Part shown: positions 12,801 through 24,581 of the stretch, one piece after another
Numbering within the stretch: the first letter of the stretch is position 1
Layout of the letters: each line of letters begins with the position of its first letter
NCBI GenBank assembly: GCA_035771165.1
Contig: JAWNZC010000106.1
Span: 620,001-684,000 of the forward strand
Reading direction: 5' to 3'
DNA: 64,000 nucleotides
Source: Paragorgia papillata
Taxonomy: Eukaryota > Cnidaria > Anthozoa > Scleralcyonacea > Coralliidae
Position numbers and translations under genes: made by a program
Notes under the pieces: model-generated
What the model was told of the DNA's origin: nothing
What the model saw: the letters and a program-made list of their open reading frames with translations, nothing else
Database searches by the model: none

Positions 12801-15800
12801 ACAGCTTTTTAACTTTGTAATATTGCAAAATATATACAGTTTAATAAAAGAGCCCCCATCTCTGCTCCCCCTTACCCCCTCAATGGGGAAGGGATCACTG
12901 GAGCAGAGTCTCTGCAGAGTTCCCACCCGCACCGGTACCACCCGCACGAGAGCTCTATTTAATTTACATATTCACCAAACCTTCTATACCCCACAAACAA
13001 TTTGTTGTTCATGCTTGTGGGAGCGTATTTATGTCATTTTCGAGCAAACTGCGCAGAATCGCCGCCCCCAAATTGGTTTTTTTCTTCGATTTTGTTTAAT
13101 TCGTCATTTTCAGACAATCCTGGACAAAAGTGCTTGGGACACTATGCGAAAATCGGCAAAATCGGCAAAGTGGCCCAACAATTTTGTCCAGGATTGTCTG
13201 AAAATGACGAGTTGATGATTTTTCAATAAAACACAGCTTTTTAACTTTGTAATATTGCAAAATATATACAGTTTAATAAAAGAGCCCCCATCTCTGCTCC
13301 CCCTTACCCCCTCAATGGGGAAGGGATCACTGGAGCAGAGTCTCTGCAGAGTTCCCACCCGCATCGGTACCACCCGCACGAGAGCTCTATTTAATTTACA
13401 TATTCACCAAACCTTCTATACCCCACAAACAATTTGTTGTTCATGCTTGTGGGAGCGTATTTATGTCATTTTCGAGCAAACTGCGCAGAATCGCCGCCCC
13501 CAAATTGGTTTTTTCTTCGATTTTGTTTAATTCGTCATTTTCAGACAATCCTGGACAAAAGTGCTTGGGACACTATGCGAAAATCGGCAAAATCGGCAAA
13601 GTGGCCCAACAATTTTGTCCAGGATTGTCTGAAAATGACGAGTTGATGATTTTTCAATAAAACACAGCTTTTTAACTTTGTAATATTGCAAAATATATAC
13701 AGTTTAATAAAAGAGCCCCCATCTCTGCTCCCCCTTACCCCCTCAATGGGGAAGGGATCACTGGAGCAGAGTCTCTGCAGAGTTCCCACCCGCACCGGTA
13801 CCACCCGCACGAGAGCTCTATTTAATTTACATATTCACCAAACCTTCTATACCCCACAAACAATTTGTTGTTCATGCTTGTGGGAGCGTATTTATGTCAT
13901 TTTCGAGCAAACTGCGCAGAATCGCCGCCCCCAAATTGTTTTTTTCTTCGATTTTGTTTAATTCGTCATTTTCAGACAATCCTGGACAAAAGTGCTTGGG
14001 ACACTATGCGAAAATCGGCAAAATCGGCAAAGTGGCCCAACAATTTTGTCCAGGATTGTCTGAAAATGACGAGTTGATGATTTTTCAATAAAACACAGCT
14101 TTTTAACTTTGTAATATTGCAAAATATATACAGTTTAATAAAAGAGCCCCCATCTCTGCTCCCCCTTACCCCCTCAATGGGGAAGGGATCACTGGAGCAG
14201 AGTCTCTGCAGAGTTCCCACCCGCACCGGTACCACCCGCACGAGAGCTCTATTTAATTTACATATTCACCAAACCTTCTATACCCCACAAACAATTTGTT
14301 GTTCATGCTTGTGGGAGCGTATTTATGTCATTTTCGAGCAAACTGCGCAGAATCGCCGCCCCCAAATTGTTTTTTCTTCGATTTTGTTTAATTCGTCATT
14401 TTCAGACAATCCTGGACAAAAGTGCTTGGGACACTATGCGAAAATCGGCAAAATCGACAAAGTGGCCCAACAATTTTGCCCAGAATTGTCTGAAAATGAC
14501 GAGTTGATGATTTTTTCAATAAAACACAGCTTTTTAACTTTGTAATATTGCAAAATATATACAGTTTAATAAAAGAGCCCCCATCTCTGCTCCCCCTTAC
14601 CCCCTCAATGGGGAAGGGATCACTGGAGCAGAGTCTCTGCAGAGTTCCCACCCGCATCGGTACCACCCGCATGAGAGCTCTATTTAATTTACATATTCAC
14701 CAAACCTTCTATACCCCACAAACAATTTGTTGTTCATGCTTGTGGGAGCGTATTTATGTCATTTTCGAGCAAACTGCGCAGAATCGCCGCCCCCAAATTG
14801 GTTTTTTCTTCGATTTTGTTTAATTCGTCATTTTCAGACAATCCTGGACAAAAGTGCTTGGGACACTATGCGAAAATCGGCAAAATCGGCAAAGTGGCCC
14901 AACAATTTTGTCCAGGATTGTCTGAAAATGACGAGTTTGATGATTTTTCAATAAAACACAGCTTTTTAACTTTGTAATATTGCAAAATATATACAGTTTA
15001 ATAAAAGAGCCCCCATCTCTGCTCCCCCTTACCCCCTCAATGGGGAAGGGATCACTGGAGCAGAGTCTCTGCAGAGTTCCCACCCGCACCGGTACCACCC
15101 GCACGAGAGCTCTATTTAATTTACATATTCACCAAACCTTCTATACCCCACAAACAATTTGTTGTTCATGCTTGTGGGAGCGTATTTATGTCATTTTCGA
15201 GCAAACTGCGCAGAATCGCCGCCCCCAAATTGGTTTTTTTCTTCGATTTTGTTTAATTCGTCATTTTCAGACAATCCTGGACAAAAGTGCTTGGGACACT
15301 ATGCGAAAATCGGCAAAATCGGCAAAGTGGCCCAACAATTTTGTCCAGGATTGTCTGAAAATGACGAGTTTGATGATTTTTCAATAAAACACAGCTTTTT
15401 AACTTTGTAATATTGCAAAATATATACAGTTTAATAAAAGAGCCCCCATCTCTGCTCCCCCTTACCCCCTCAATGGGGAAGGGATCACTGGAGCAGAGTC
15501 TCTGCAGAGTTCCCACCCGCACCGGTACCACCCGCACGAGAGCTCTATTTAATTTACATATTCACCAAACCTTCTATACCCCACAAACAATTTGTTGTTC
15601 ATGCTTGTGGGAGCGTATTTATGTCATTTTCGAGCAAACTGCGCAGAATCGCCGCCCCCAAATTGGTTTTTTCTTCGATTTTGTTTAATTCGTCATTTTC
15701 AGACAATCCTGGACAAAAGTGCTTGGGACACTATGCGAACTCGGCAAAATCGACAAAGTGGCCCAACAATTTTGCCCAGGATTGTCTGAAAATGACGAGT

Positions 15801-16216
15801 TTATGATTTTTCAATAAAACACAGCTTTTTAACTTTGTAATATTGCAAAATATATACAGTTTAATAAAAGAGCCCCCATCTCTGCTCCCCCTTACCCCCT
15901 CAATGGGGAAGGGATCACTGGAGCAGAGTCTCTGCAGAGTTCCCACCCGCATCGGTACCACCCGCACGAGAGCTCTATTTAATTTACATATTCACCAAAC
16001 CTTCTATACCCCACAAACAATTTGTTGTTCATGCTTGTGGGAGCGTATTTATGTCATTTTCGAGCAAACTGCGCAGAATCGCCGCCCCCAAATTGGTTTT
16101 TTCTTCGATTTTGTTTAATTCGTCATTTTCAGACAATCCTGGACAAAAGTGCTTGGGACACTATGCGAAAATCGGCAAAATCGGCAAAGTGGCCCAACAA
16201 TTTTGTCCAGGATTGT

Positions 16217-16763
16217 AGCTTCTTGGGTTTTTTGGGGGCTACATCTTCGTCATGGTGAATATTATCGATAGTTATTCAACACTGTTAGCTATACCGCCCT
16301 GACTATTAATGCTTGGCACAGGCAAATTAGCCGTGCTGGCTGATATTTTTAGGCTTAAATTGCCTAAATGGTTATGGTATTAGATGTATTTTCATTTTTT
16401 GCTCCATTATATTTATATTTAAGTTGGGTGGAAATAGATGAATATTTTTGAAAAATAAAGCAAGAAAACTTACCAAAGCCAAAAACTATCCAAGCGATCC
16501 GACGTTCAGAAAAATATGTGCTTCTGAGAAGTCTGTATGTGCTTCGAGGATGTTCACTTCCTTAATTATTCATTAATCTGTACAAGTATTGCAATCCGTG
16601 ATTGGCTGCGATGTTTTTATATCGGAGGCGTTGATTGGCCTGATATAGTAAGGTCAAGTGTGCATGCAGCGCAGCACAATAATCTACTGTAAAATATCTT
16701 CGAAATCAAAATTTGAGTTTGCCTTTTTCCTTGAACAAAAATTCACGGTAAGAACAATACATC
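16217..16763. other. Unassigned sequence between satellite array and Helitron
   Basis: This is AT-rich, non-repetitive sequence by eye. No convincing open frame, RNA gene or terminal repeat was seen. Helitron upstream sequence could lie here, but its boundary cannot be recognised without family comparison. Confidence 0.5.
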
Positions 16764-17622
16764 ATGTCTTTACTTACTTGCGGAAGTATTTATCAAGACG
16801 ATCATCGATTTAGTGATCAGTCTCAGGGAAAGCAGTGCTCTTTCTTGAGTTTATCGGTGGTATTAACTGCACAAGTCATTCCAGTATTCGAGTGGAACTC
16901 GACAACAGTTGACAGTATCTTATTGCAAGGGGACAATATGTACATGAATACATTTGAGAATAATACCATTCCGCGTGAGGAATTTCTGTTGCTGAACTAT
17001 TTACCGACTGTTCTTCGAGGTGCCCATTGCGGTACAGCCCGTTGAGGCACAAAATAATATTGATCTACCCATTGTGGTGGAGCCCACTGAGTGACAAAAT
17101 GAAAACCAAATTTGGTTTATAACGTATGGAAAAACCAGCAGGGTCTGATCAGAAGTAAGCATGTAGTTGAGGCTACCTACTTCACCCTTTGGTCAGCTTT
17201 GATTAATACTTTTTCTCATTACAATTAGCTATTATAATAATAGAAGGCTATATGATGGCCATACATCGTTTAAACTCTGCTTTCTATTTATTCGATCCTC
17301 GTGCCAGAAATTCTACTGGAATGCCTGATCCTAATGGCACTGCTGTTGTCATGAAATATGCTGGTCTCAGTGAATTAGAACAAATATCTATTTTCATTGT
17401 CGAGTAAATTAAATACCAATTTATTTGAAATTGTACCAATGCAGGTAAAGTTAAAGAACGTGTGAAACAAAAACGTTCTAGGAAAACCGAAACTGAAAAA
17501 CAAAACTTAGAAAATGTCACAAAACAAAACTTAAAAATCCTAGAATTTAGGAAAAAAAACCAACAAGCCGTAGAAAGTGGAACTGAAAAGAAGACTAGGC
17601 TTACTCAGGGCATTGTATTAAC
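16764..17622 (+). pseudogene. Helitron N-terminal OTU-like cysteine peptidase region, decayed
   Basis: An ATG at 16764 opens a frame with a segment (GKQCSFLSLSVVLTAQ) matching the catalytic-cysteine motif of the OTU/C76-like peptidase domains found at the N-terminus of many animal Helitron proteins. After the frame breaks near 17045, other frames continue the same protein: a stretch ending YMMAIHRLNSAF near 17200-17280 and then FDPRARNSTGMPDPNGTAV near 17290-17345. In family members I recall, the last motif begins FDSH, and its histidine is thought to be catalytic; here the residue is arginine. A lysine/arginine-rich linker follows to about 17600. The region runs directly into Rep-like sequence on the same strand. 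Multiple frameshifts and stops make this a pseudogene. The assignment rests on motif memory. Confidence 0.65.
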
Positions 17623-18930
17623 TTGCCACAAAATATGAAAGAACTGACAACATCATTGCCAAGATATCCAAAAGAATTTTCCGTGATTAATGTCAAGGTC
17701 AAAGGTAGAAATAACACATTCAAAGATGCGAGTGTCAAAAGAGAAAAAGTACACAATGGATTGTGGCTTATACATAATAATCCTCATTATTCTGCGTTAG
17801 AAATTAATGTAGATTCATTAAACTCTTTACCTGAAAATGGTGTTCCAGCATATCTCATGACTGTTGGAAGTGAAGATGAATTAGTCTCAGAAGAAAGTAC
17901 CATGCCTGATTTTAGGCCCACCTACTGATAACCCTTCTGAGGACACATTTTATAACAACTCAACTGAGATGAGTAGTTTTTTACATGTTGGTAAACAACA
18001 AAAACAAGAAATAGAAGCTGTTAGAAATCAGCTTTCTGCAAATGAACCAATGGCATGTCCCACTGTTGAAAATGTGCCATTAAATGAATACCAGATTTCA
18101 CATTTGGCCACTATGGCTTTTCCAACACTATTCACTGGTGGAAAAGATGATCCCAATAATCAACATCTCTTGAGAGATGTTCCTCTTCAAGAAAGAATTG
18201 AGCATCTTTTGAAATTTGCTGAAATTATTGATGGTAAATGGGTGTACCGTTTTGCAAACCACCCCAGATTTTCATTATGTCTAAAGTGTCAATGTATGCT
18301 GGCAATATTGCTGGCACAAATGCTTACTGGACTAAAGTGAGAGAGGAGCTCAAAGCTATTATAACTAATATTGGAGCACCAACATTGTTCTTTACTTTCT
18401 CATCAGCAGATATGCATTGGCCTGAATTGCATGCTCTGTTTGGAATTAATACTGGTAATGCCACCAGTGAGATAAGGCGACAAAATGTCATTAACAATCC
18501 TCATATTGTGGATTGTTTTTTTACAGAGATTAGACACTTTGTTAAACACTGGTATAATACTCTTAAGATACTCTTGGTGCAAAGTAGAGGGTTCGTTGTT
18601 ACGGTACTACACTAAACTAAATAATGACCCAGGACTGTGCGAACCTACTCAGACTGCTCTGAAAGGGTTCTTAGCTCAGACATTTAAGAAAATGATTGTC
18701 CTAATGCTACAGAACTAGACCAGGATATTGAAGTTGGTAAAAAAGCTGCTGACATAGCATGTCAGTATGTTAATTGGTTATTGTCAACCGTGAACCCAAA
18801 CCCACCAGATGAGGACATGTGGATAAGATGCCAAGTCCATCCATGTCAGAAACGTCATAACAACATTCCTGAGTTTGAAGTACAATCTGATTATGTAGGT
18901 CTTTTAAATATGGTTCAACGAACATAGGTG
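17623..18930 (+). pseudogene. Helitron Rep-region remnants (Helitron-like N domain)
   Basis: Three overlapping frames (17623-17928, 17969-18340, 18238-18615) and further pieces to about 18930 read as a decayed Helitron replication protein. Recognisable segments include LPENGVPAYLMTV, LNEYQISHLATMAFPTLF, then [21 protein letters not shown], and [17 protein letters not shown], which is characteristic of the Helitron-like N-terminal domain. The frame jumps from a segment ending ANHPRF to one starting [13 protein letters not shown], so intervening sequence has been lost. A piece reading LNNDPGLCEPTQTALKGFLAQ follows near 18615-18680. I could not find an intact HUH motif, and no helicase sequence follows. 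It is a non-functional 5' part of a Helitron continuing the peptidase region upstream. Confidence 0.8.
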
Positions 18931-19539
18931 CAATTTGTCTACGCATGAACCAGATTGAACTCTAAGCCGAGTCTCTTTACAAACAATAACAAACGGTCAG
19001 CATTTAAATGCCGTGAAAAAAATTTTTTTAAACAAGATAAGATTGCGGAGAGAAACGTATTTTCGAGAAATGTGGTGATTAAATGTGCTGAATTCCTGCT
19101 TATTTTTGTGAACAGCTGCATAGCTGCTTTCCACAGTGAAAAAGGGTGCTGTATATGCCAGAAAAAAACGGCAAGAAGGAAAGAAATTATTCTCTTCAAA
19201 AAATTTGGAGTCGTTCTTTGCGACGGTTTTTAACGTGCCCAAAAACAGTCGAAACGGAGACCTTTGTAGAGCGTGTTATATATGGCCATAAATAAATGGA
19301 AGAAAACCGGAACAGTTGTACACCAGGTGAACTTGATATTCTAATTTTAGTTTACTAAAAGCTTTTCGAAAGATAGAGGAATTAATAAGTAAGTCAGTAA
19401 GTAAGTCAGTTGGGACATTACATTAAAAGGTGCAAGGATGCATTGTAACAATGATATATTATTACTGTAACAATACATGAGTAGACTACTGTATACTGTA
19501 TACTGTAGCAGCATACTGTTATATTTTGGGTTTATAGGA
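18931..19539. other. Unassigned sequence after Helitron remnant
   Basis: Mixed sequence with a short GTAAGTCAGT-type repeat near 19388-19410 and a TGTATACTG-rich stretch near 19490-19510. No confident gene. Part may be Helitron 3' sequence. Confidence 0.4.
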
Positions 19540-20288
19540 ACTGATTTGAAGGATGAAATCAGGTGCCTTAGCCAGGAGATGCATCAGGAATTCAGAGTTA
19601 ACAACCAGCCTTGTATTTGTGACATTTGGACAATTTTGTATTTCTTCAGGAGCAACAACAATATTTGACAACATCCTTGCCTCTATCGCCACATCCAGAA
19701 GATCTATAAAAAGAAATGAACAAAATAAAAAAATAACGGTTAACATGATATATACAATATGTTTTGCTCTAAGCCAATTAAACAATTTCTTGCAAAAAGA
19801 CCAGTCAATATTTTTCATGCTGAAAAAATCAACAAAGAGGCTTGAGATACAGAACGAAATCTTGGAAGTTCATGTAGCAGTAGAAAAAGTTACATGAGAA
19901 ATGAATTAGAATACAAAGCTAATAAATAATGAAATTGAGCAGGCCATGACAGAAAAACATCTTGTTGTGTGTGCAGTTGATAACTTCCATTGTATTCACA
20001 CCCAAAGAAGACCCAATGATAGAAAAACCTCTGATGCTAAACACATGTGCACCATTATAATAAAAATATTCCCCAACATCTCAGCATTTCCTTTGGCATA
20101 AAAAAATGGAAGACCTTCATAACCCTAAATGAGTCTCACCAGATGTATGCTGTGCAATAATTTGTAGTCAGTCTAGCATGACAATGCTTAGCAACAGCTT
20201 TGTGAACGCTATGCCAGCCTGGGCCAAGCACACCTTTTTTGATCCAGAAAATGAAAGAACAGGACTTCATAGCCTCTCTCAACGCGGC
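19540..20288 (+). pseudogene. Degenerate uncharacterised cnidarian-type gene, piece A
   Basis: Broken frames on the plus strand read as parts of one protein: a segment with LKDEIRCLSQEMHQEFR and PCICDIWTI, then GATTIFDNILASIATSRRS, then ICFALSQLNNFLQKDQSIFF. Near 20200-20270 there is NAMPAWAKHTFFDPENERT. From memory these resemble successive blocks of a large uncharacterised protein family that is multi-copy in corals and sea anemones. I know no function. The block stops where an element with inverted ends begins at 20289, and the matching text resumes after that element near 21730. Frameshifts and stops are frequent, so the locus is old and inactive. Confidence 0.5.
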
Positions 20289-21699
20289 GCTGTGAAATGA
20301 GAGCCTGCAACAAACCTAGGGGTAAATTGATAACGCCCACTTAATTAATATGCAAATGTCGCAAATCAAACCAATCACATTCTCCGGAAGTCGGTGTGAA
20401 AACCCTCATTCAAAGAATCAAAGCACAATCCGAAGATGTAAATTTCACACTGTCAACTATAGTTACTGAAAACTCAAAAAACTGTTATAAGAAAGCCAGA
20501 AGCAATGTAACGCATCTCATGATTGTCGGGTATGTAGTTAGGAGTTCAATATATTCAACTTTAGACTAAAAACCTGTAGCGAAACAGTTTAGCGATGCAT
20601 GCATGCTAACGTCTCAGTTTGAATGTACCAAGATTGGATCTTGACATCCTCAGATCTTTATAGTTTAATAAGTTTGCTATCTCTAATTTGTGGAAGACAT
20701 AACTTTGATTTTACAAGAAACATTGATAAATCGTTATTCGAGATTAGGTGTTTGTGATTCTCGGCATTCACTGATCCAGGTGATGACGACAGAATATCGT
20801 CAAGTTAGAAACGACGACAATTGCTCTAGACACAACAGACCCCAAGTAGCGCTTCTCGTGTTCAAGTTGCAAAAGGTCAAAACGAAGACTTTCACGGATA
20901 GCTGTATACGAACGAACATGAAATGAATTACGCTTCTTCGTAGCTAGGGAAGGTGCGAAAACATAACTTAAATGAACACATATTGAACCAGGTGCGTATC
21001 GGTAATATTATAGTCTAAACGGCGACATATTAATAGTTAAGAAATTCAAGTGTTTGATAAAATTTAGCAAGACTTTCCTTCTGGCTGTTGAGTTGAAAAA
21101 CTAGGTCATTCTGAACTGAATAACTGGTAGCCTGCGAGCCAGCCAGCTCTCCTTTTCGACTTCAATAATACCAGACGCACTGGTGCACAAATTGGATAAT
21201 ATCAATTAAGTTCCAGATACTTCGTCTTCGCAGACATTTAACGGCAGAAAGAAACTTCGTTTGAAAAATAACTTACCTCATTTAGCAATAATCTCCTCTT
21301 ATTAATGTTTTGGACGGCATATTGCGTCAAGGCGACGAATGGGCTCAATTTGTGATGAAAGTGATGACACTTGCTTCTGTATTATAAAGGCAGAGAGATT
21401 CATGGAGTTTCAAGCCAGATGTACTTTGCTATTTTCTTTTCTTTTGTTCCACCGCGATATGTTTTAAAAATATTAAGAGCTACGGCGTCTTTAATAGCCG
21501 TCTTGTTGGAATACGTCTCCACTCCATGCATTGTTGAACTCAGCAAACAATAACTTTAAAAATAATTTATTCTGCATTAATTTTGTTCGACCAATAGAAA
21601 CTCGCAGCCGCCAAATTCGACCAATAGAAATACGCGGCCTCTGACGGCCGCGAGTGATGAAAAAACCCCATGCTTTGTTGCAGGCCCACATTTCACAGC
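20289..21699. mobile_element. Non-autonomous DNA element with ~27-bp terminal inverted repeats
   Basis: The left end 20289-20315 (GCTGTGAAATGAGAGCCTGC, then AACAAA) is matched in inverted orientation by 21673-21699 with only a few mismatches. The 1411-bp interval has no convincing coding frame. It sits inside the degenerate gene: piece A ends with FFDPENERT just before the left end, and the same protein seems to resume with HDYASFQNAQDL just after the right end. I could not find a clear target-site duplication, so the superfamily is unassigned. Confidence 0.65.
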
Positions 21700-22239
21700 A
21701 ACAGGGGGGCCTGCCCGCAGGCTAAATACTTCATGTCCATGACTATGCATCATTTCAAAATGCACAAGATTTACGATGTATGGACAAAGTGCATCTCTTG
21801 GAGATGAAGGAACTTCCTCCTAAATCTTTTCAAAATTTTAAAACAGCACTCACCTGGATAACTAAAAGCAACTTACAACATTACATGAAGAAATATGTAC
21901 TCCTAATGCCTGGAGATTGGCTAGCCCAGTTTTATACCAGACAGGCAGTTCATCAATCTGTATACTCATGATAAGGTGGTAAGGTCATTCTTATGGCAAG
22001 AAATATACCCAATTGCCCAATTCATTGCTTCACCAATGAACATGATAAGTGCACTTTTCTCATTCCAGCCACCAGAAGTACAGGTACCTCAACAACTTGG
22101 AAAAAAGAAATTGACTCAGTAATACCATTGCATTTCAATGCGGTAGATGGATGACTTTACTAAATATCTATTGTAATCTGTTGGCATGATTCATCAAGTG
22201 ATTCAGATGCAGGAACATAGTAAATTTTTTTTCAACTTA
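21700..22239 (+). pseudogene. Degenerate uncharacterised cnidarian-type gene, piece B
   Basis: Coding-like sequence resumes after the inverted-repeat element. It reads HDYASFQNAQDL, then an open frame from 21780 with MDKVHLLEMKELPP, then KYVLLMPGDWLAQFYTRQ. Stops follow from 21971, though a later piece near 22050-22150 (FLIPATRSTGTSTTW) may still belong to the locus. The PGDW..QFY..Q block and its order agree with my memory of the same family as piece A. The locus is next interrupted by two LINEs and continues near 29133. Function is unknown. Confidence 0.5.
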
Positions 22240-22567
22240 TGACCACGCCTATAGTCCTATTCAATCTTGTTTATCTTCCTAACTTCATTAATATTAATTA
22301 TATATATAGTTATGTCTTTTGTGAAAGAACGTTTGAGTTCTACTTGCATGTTTTAAGATTGATAAGTGGTTTTCGAGCAACTGTGCAGAGTGGTAAGTTT
22401 GTTTATTTGTTCAATGGAGGTAGCCTTATTATTTATAGAGCAGCTATCGGGATGTTTAATAACAGAAAATATCGCCAAAGATTCGATATATTACTAAGTT
22501 GGTTAGTACGGGTTTAAGTTTACGCATTTTGCTTATTCCCTTTCTAATGATTTGGTTAATAATGGCA

Positions 22568-22594
22568 GGAGATGTTGAATTAAATCCTGGACCA
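22568..22594 (+). other. 2A-like ribosome-skipping motif GDVELNPGP in LINE 1
   Basis: The frame reads LIMAGDVELNPGP, which fits the D(V/I)ExNPGP consensus of viral and retrotransposon 2A peptides. In those systems the ribosome releases before the final proline, separating upstream and downstream polypeptides. Its place upstream of the endonuclease agrees with published LINE 2A positions. The frame closes about 100 nt later, so it is not active here. Confidence 0.8.
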
Positions 22595-24510
22595 CAAATG
22601 TCGTGTCGTACAATAGGACACATAATGCTAGAAGTCTTGCAAATGAAGATAAATTTGACGAAATTTCCTCATTTGTTTTGGATAAAAGCTTCGATTTAGT
22701 TCCGGTATCTGAAACATGGCTAGACAGTAAAACTCCCACGTTATCATATTATACGAAAAGACCAATTTGATATGCGAGGTGGAGGTGTTGCTTTATATGT
22801 AGCACAATCATTTGCGTTTAAAAGACGCGATGACTTAGAAAAATGACAATTTAGAACTGCTTTCGGTTGAAATCAAAATGCATAAACTAGTTCTGTTATG
22901 CGGGGTCGAGACCACCGAACAATTCCTTAAAAGAAACTTCGCTTTTTCTGGATTCTCCAAAGTGTTCTTGATACAATTAGACAAAATCCGCACTCGCCTG
23001 TGGTGATAATCGGTGATTTAAATGCCCATTATGGTCATAATAATTCATTAAGTACTACATTTGGCAACAGTTTTTATCAATGGCTTGAGTGCAATGCCTT
23101 GTTGCAGATAATCAATGAACCAACTCGTGTGAGATATAATACAGCTACAATGCTAGATGTCATAATCACAAATTGTCCAAGATATTTTGTTGATTTTGGT
23201 ACATACAGTCCACCTACAAACTGTGACCACTCGTATATTTATGCAAAAATGAGTATTACATATTATAAACAAAAAGCTTTTAAAAGACACATATGGGATT
23301 TTTCCAATGTCAACACGACAAAGCTGAATGAAGATCTTATGAATATTAATTGGAAAGAGTGTGTCAGAGAATCCACACAAATTCATGATGTTTATGAAAA
23401 CTGGTTTCGGTATTTTCGGCTTATAATCAATAATCATATTCCGAACAAAACAGTTGTAATACGTCCTAGGGATAAACCATGGATGACATCTGTGGTACGA
23501 ACGGCGATTCGAAAAAGAAACAGATTATTAAAACAATTTTGTAAAAAAAAAAAATCTTTGGCGGAGTTATAAAGCCCAAAGAAATTGTACAACGTCATTG
23601 ATTTGAGAAGCTAAAATTTCTTACTATCACAAATTAAATAAAAAAACTATCAGACTCTTCCCTGGGTCCAAAAAAATGGTGGAGTTATATTAAATCGATT
23701 CTTAATAAGAATAACTGTACATCTATCCCAGCTATTAAAGAGGATGCTGAGATTATTTTTAATACACATGAAAAAGCAGACATATTTAATGAATATTTTG
23801 CTAGTCAAGCTAGAGTTAATGACAGCAATCACCAGCTGCCATTATCAGTGTATACGCAATGCACTGACAAAACATTATCAATAATCTAGACAACGGAATA
23901 AGAAGTTTTGAAGTTACTGAATAAGGTCGACATATCAAAAGCTTGTGGTCATGATGGCATTGGAAACAAAATCATTAAATTATGTAGCTATGGCATTACA
24001 AACTAATTTACACATTTAATAAATTTAAGTTTCCAAGTGGGAGAATACCCCACAGAATGGAAAAAAGCCAACTTAACTCCTATACACAAAAAAGATAATC
24101 GTAAATATAAAAAAAATTGTCACCCCATATCGCTTCTCCCATCCATTTCTAAAATTCCAGAGAAAATTGTATTTGCTAGACTGTATGAATTCTTATTAGA
24201 AATACGATATCTCAACGATTTTCAGTCTGGTTTAGACCTGGGGATGGTACTGTTAATCAATTCACTTATATTGTTCACATGATTTACCAAGCTCTAGAAA
24301 TGGGAAAAGAAGTACCTATGGTTTTTCTCGTCTTAAGTAAAGCGTTTGATATGATAAAATATGGCATAAAGGATTACTTTATAAATTGAAAATTATTGGA
24401 GTAAAAGATCCACTTTTAAGTTGGTTTCGTTATTTATCCGATAGAAAGCAGAGAGTTGTTATTGACGGGCAGAGCTCGAGTTGTTCTGTACTCAGGCCAT
24501 TGCTCTTTCT

Positions 24511-24526
24511 TATATATATATATATT

Positions 24527-24577
<51 letters not shown>
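24511..24577. repeat. (TA)n microsatellite expanded inside LINE reverse transcriptase
   Basis: A run of TATATATA with a few TTTA interruptions encodes an IYIYIY stretch. Normal RT sequence flanks it on both sides: LLFLIY before and NDISENIVSNCFLYADD after. The frame remains open through the repeat (24456-24749). Confidence 0.9.

Positions 24578-24581
<4 letters not shown>

Larger units (their letters stand above)
1..16216. repeat. Satellite array, ~38 head-to-tail monomers of about 422-433 bp
   Basis: The same sequence recurs from the first base of the window to 16216. Using one internal landmark, monomers start near 105, 527, 959, 1382, 1814, 2235 and so on to 15843, which is 38 landmark copies. 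Steps cluster at 421-423 and 430-433 bp; two are 352 bp. The two main sizes differ by presence of one or two copies of a 9-bp motif (aaaatcggc) and by T-run length after the CCCCCAAATTG segment. Monomers are nearly identical, with a few recurring variants (ACCGGT/ATCGGT, CACGAG/CATGAG, one or two G before the T run). Short open frames recur on both strands, but they depend on non-ATG starts and change when T-run length changes, so I do not call genes. The array begins before the window and ends abruptly inside the right arm of the monomer hairpin. Confidence 0.97.

Noticed and set aside
105..16258. Many recurring 60-142-residue open frames on both strands of the satellite
   Set aside because: They repeat with the monomer, mostly rely on non-ATG starts, and change length with T-run and 9-bp variants. 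No motif or codon signal supports them as genes.
18939..19242. Overlapping frames on both strands near 18940-19240
   Set aside because: No motif, no splice logic and no homology recognised. Probably chance frames in degenerate Helitron flank.
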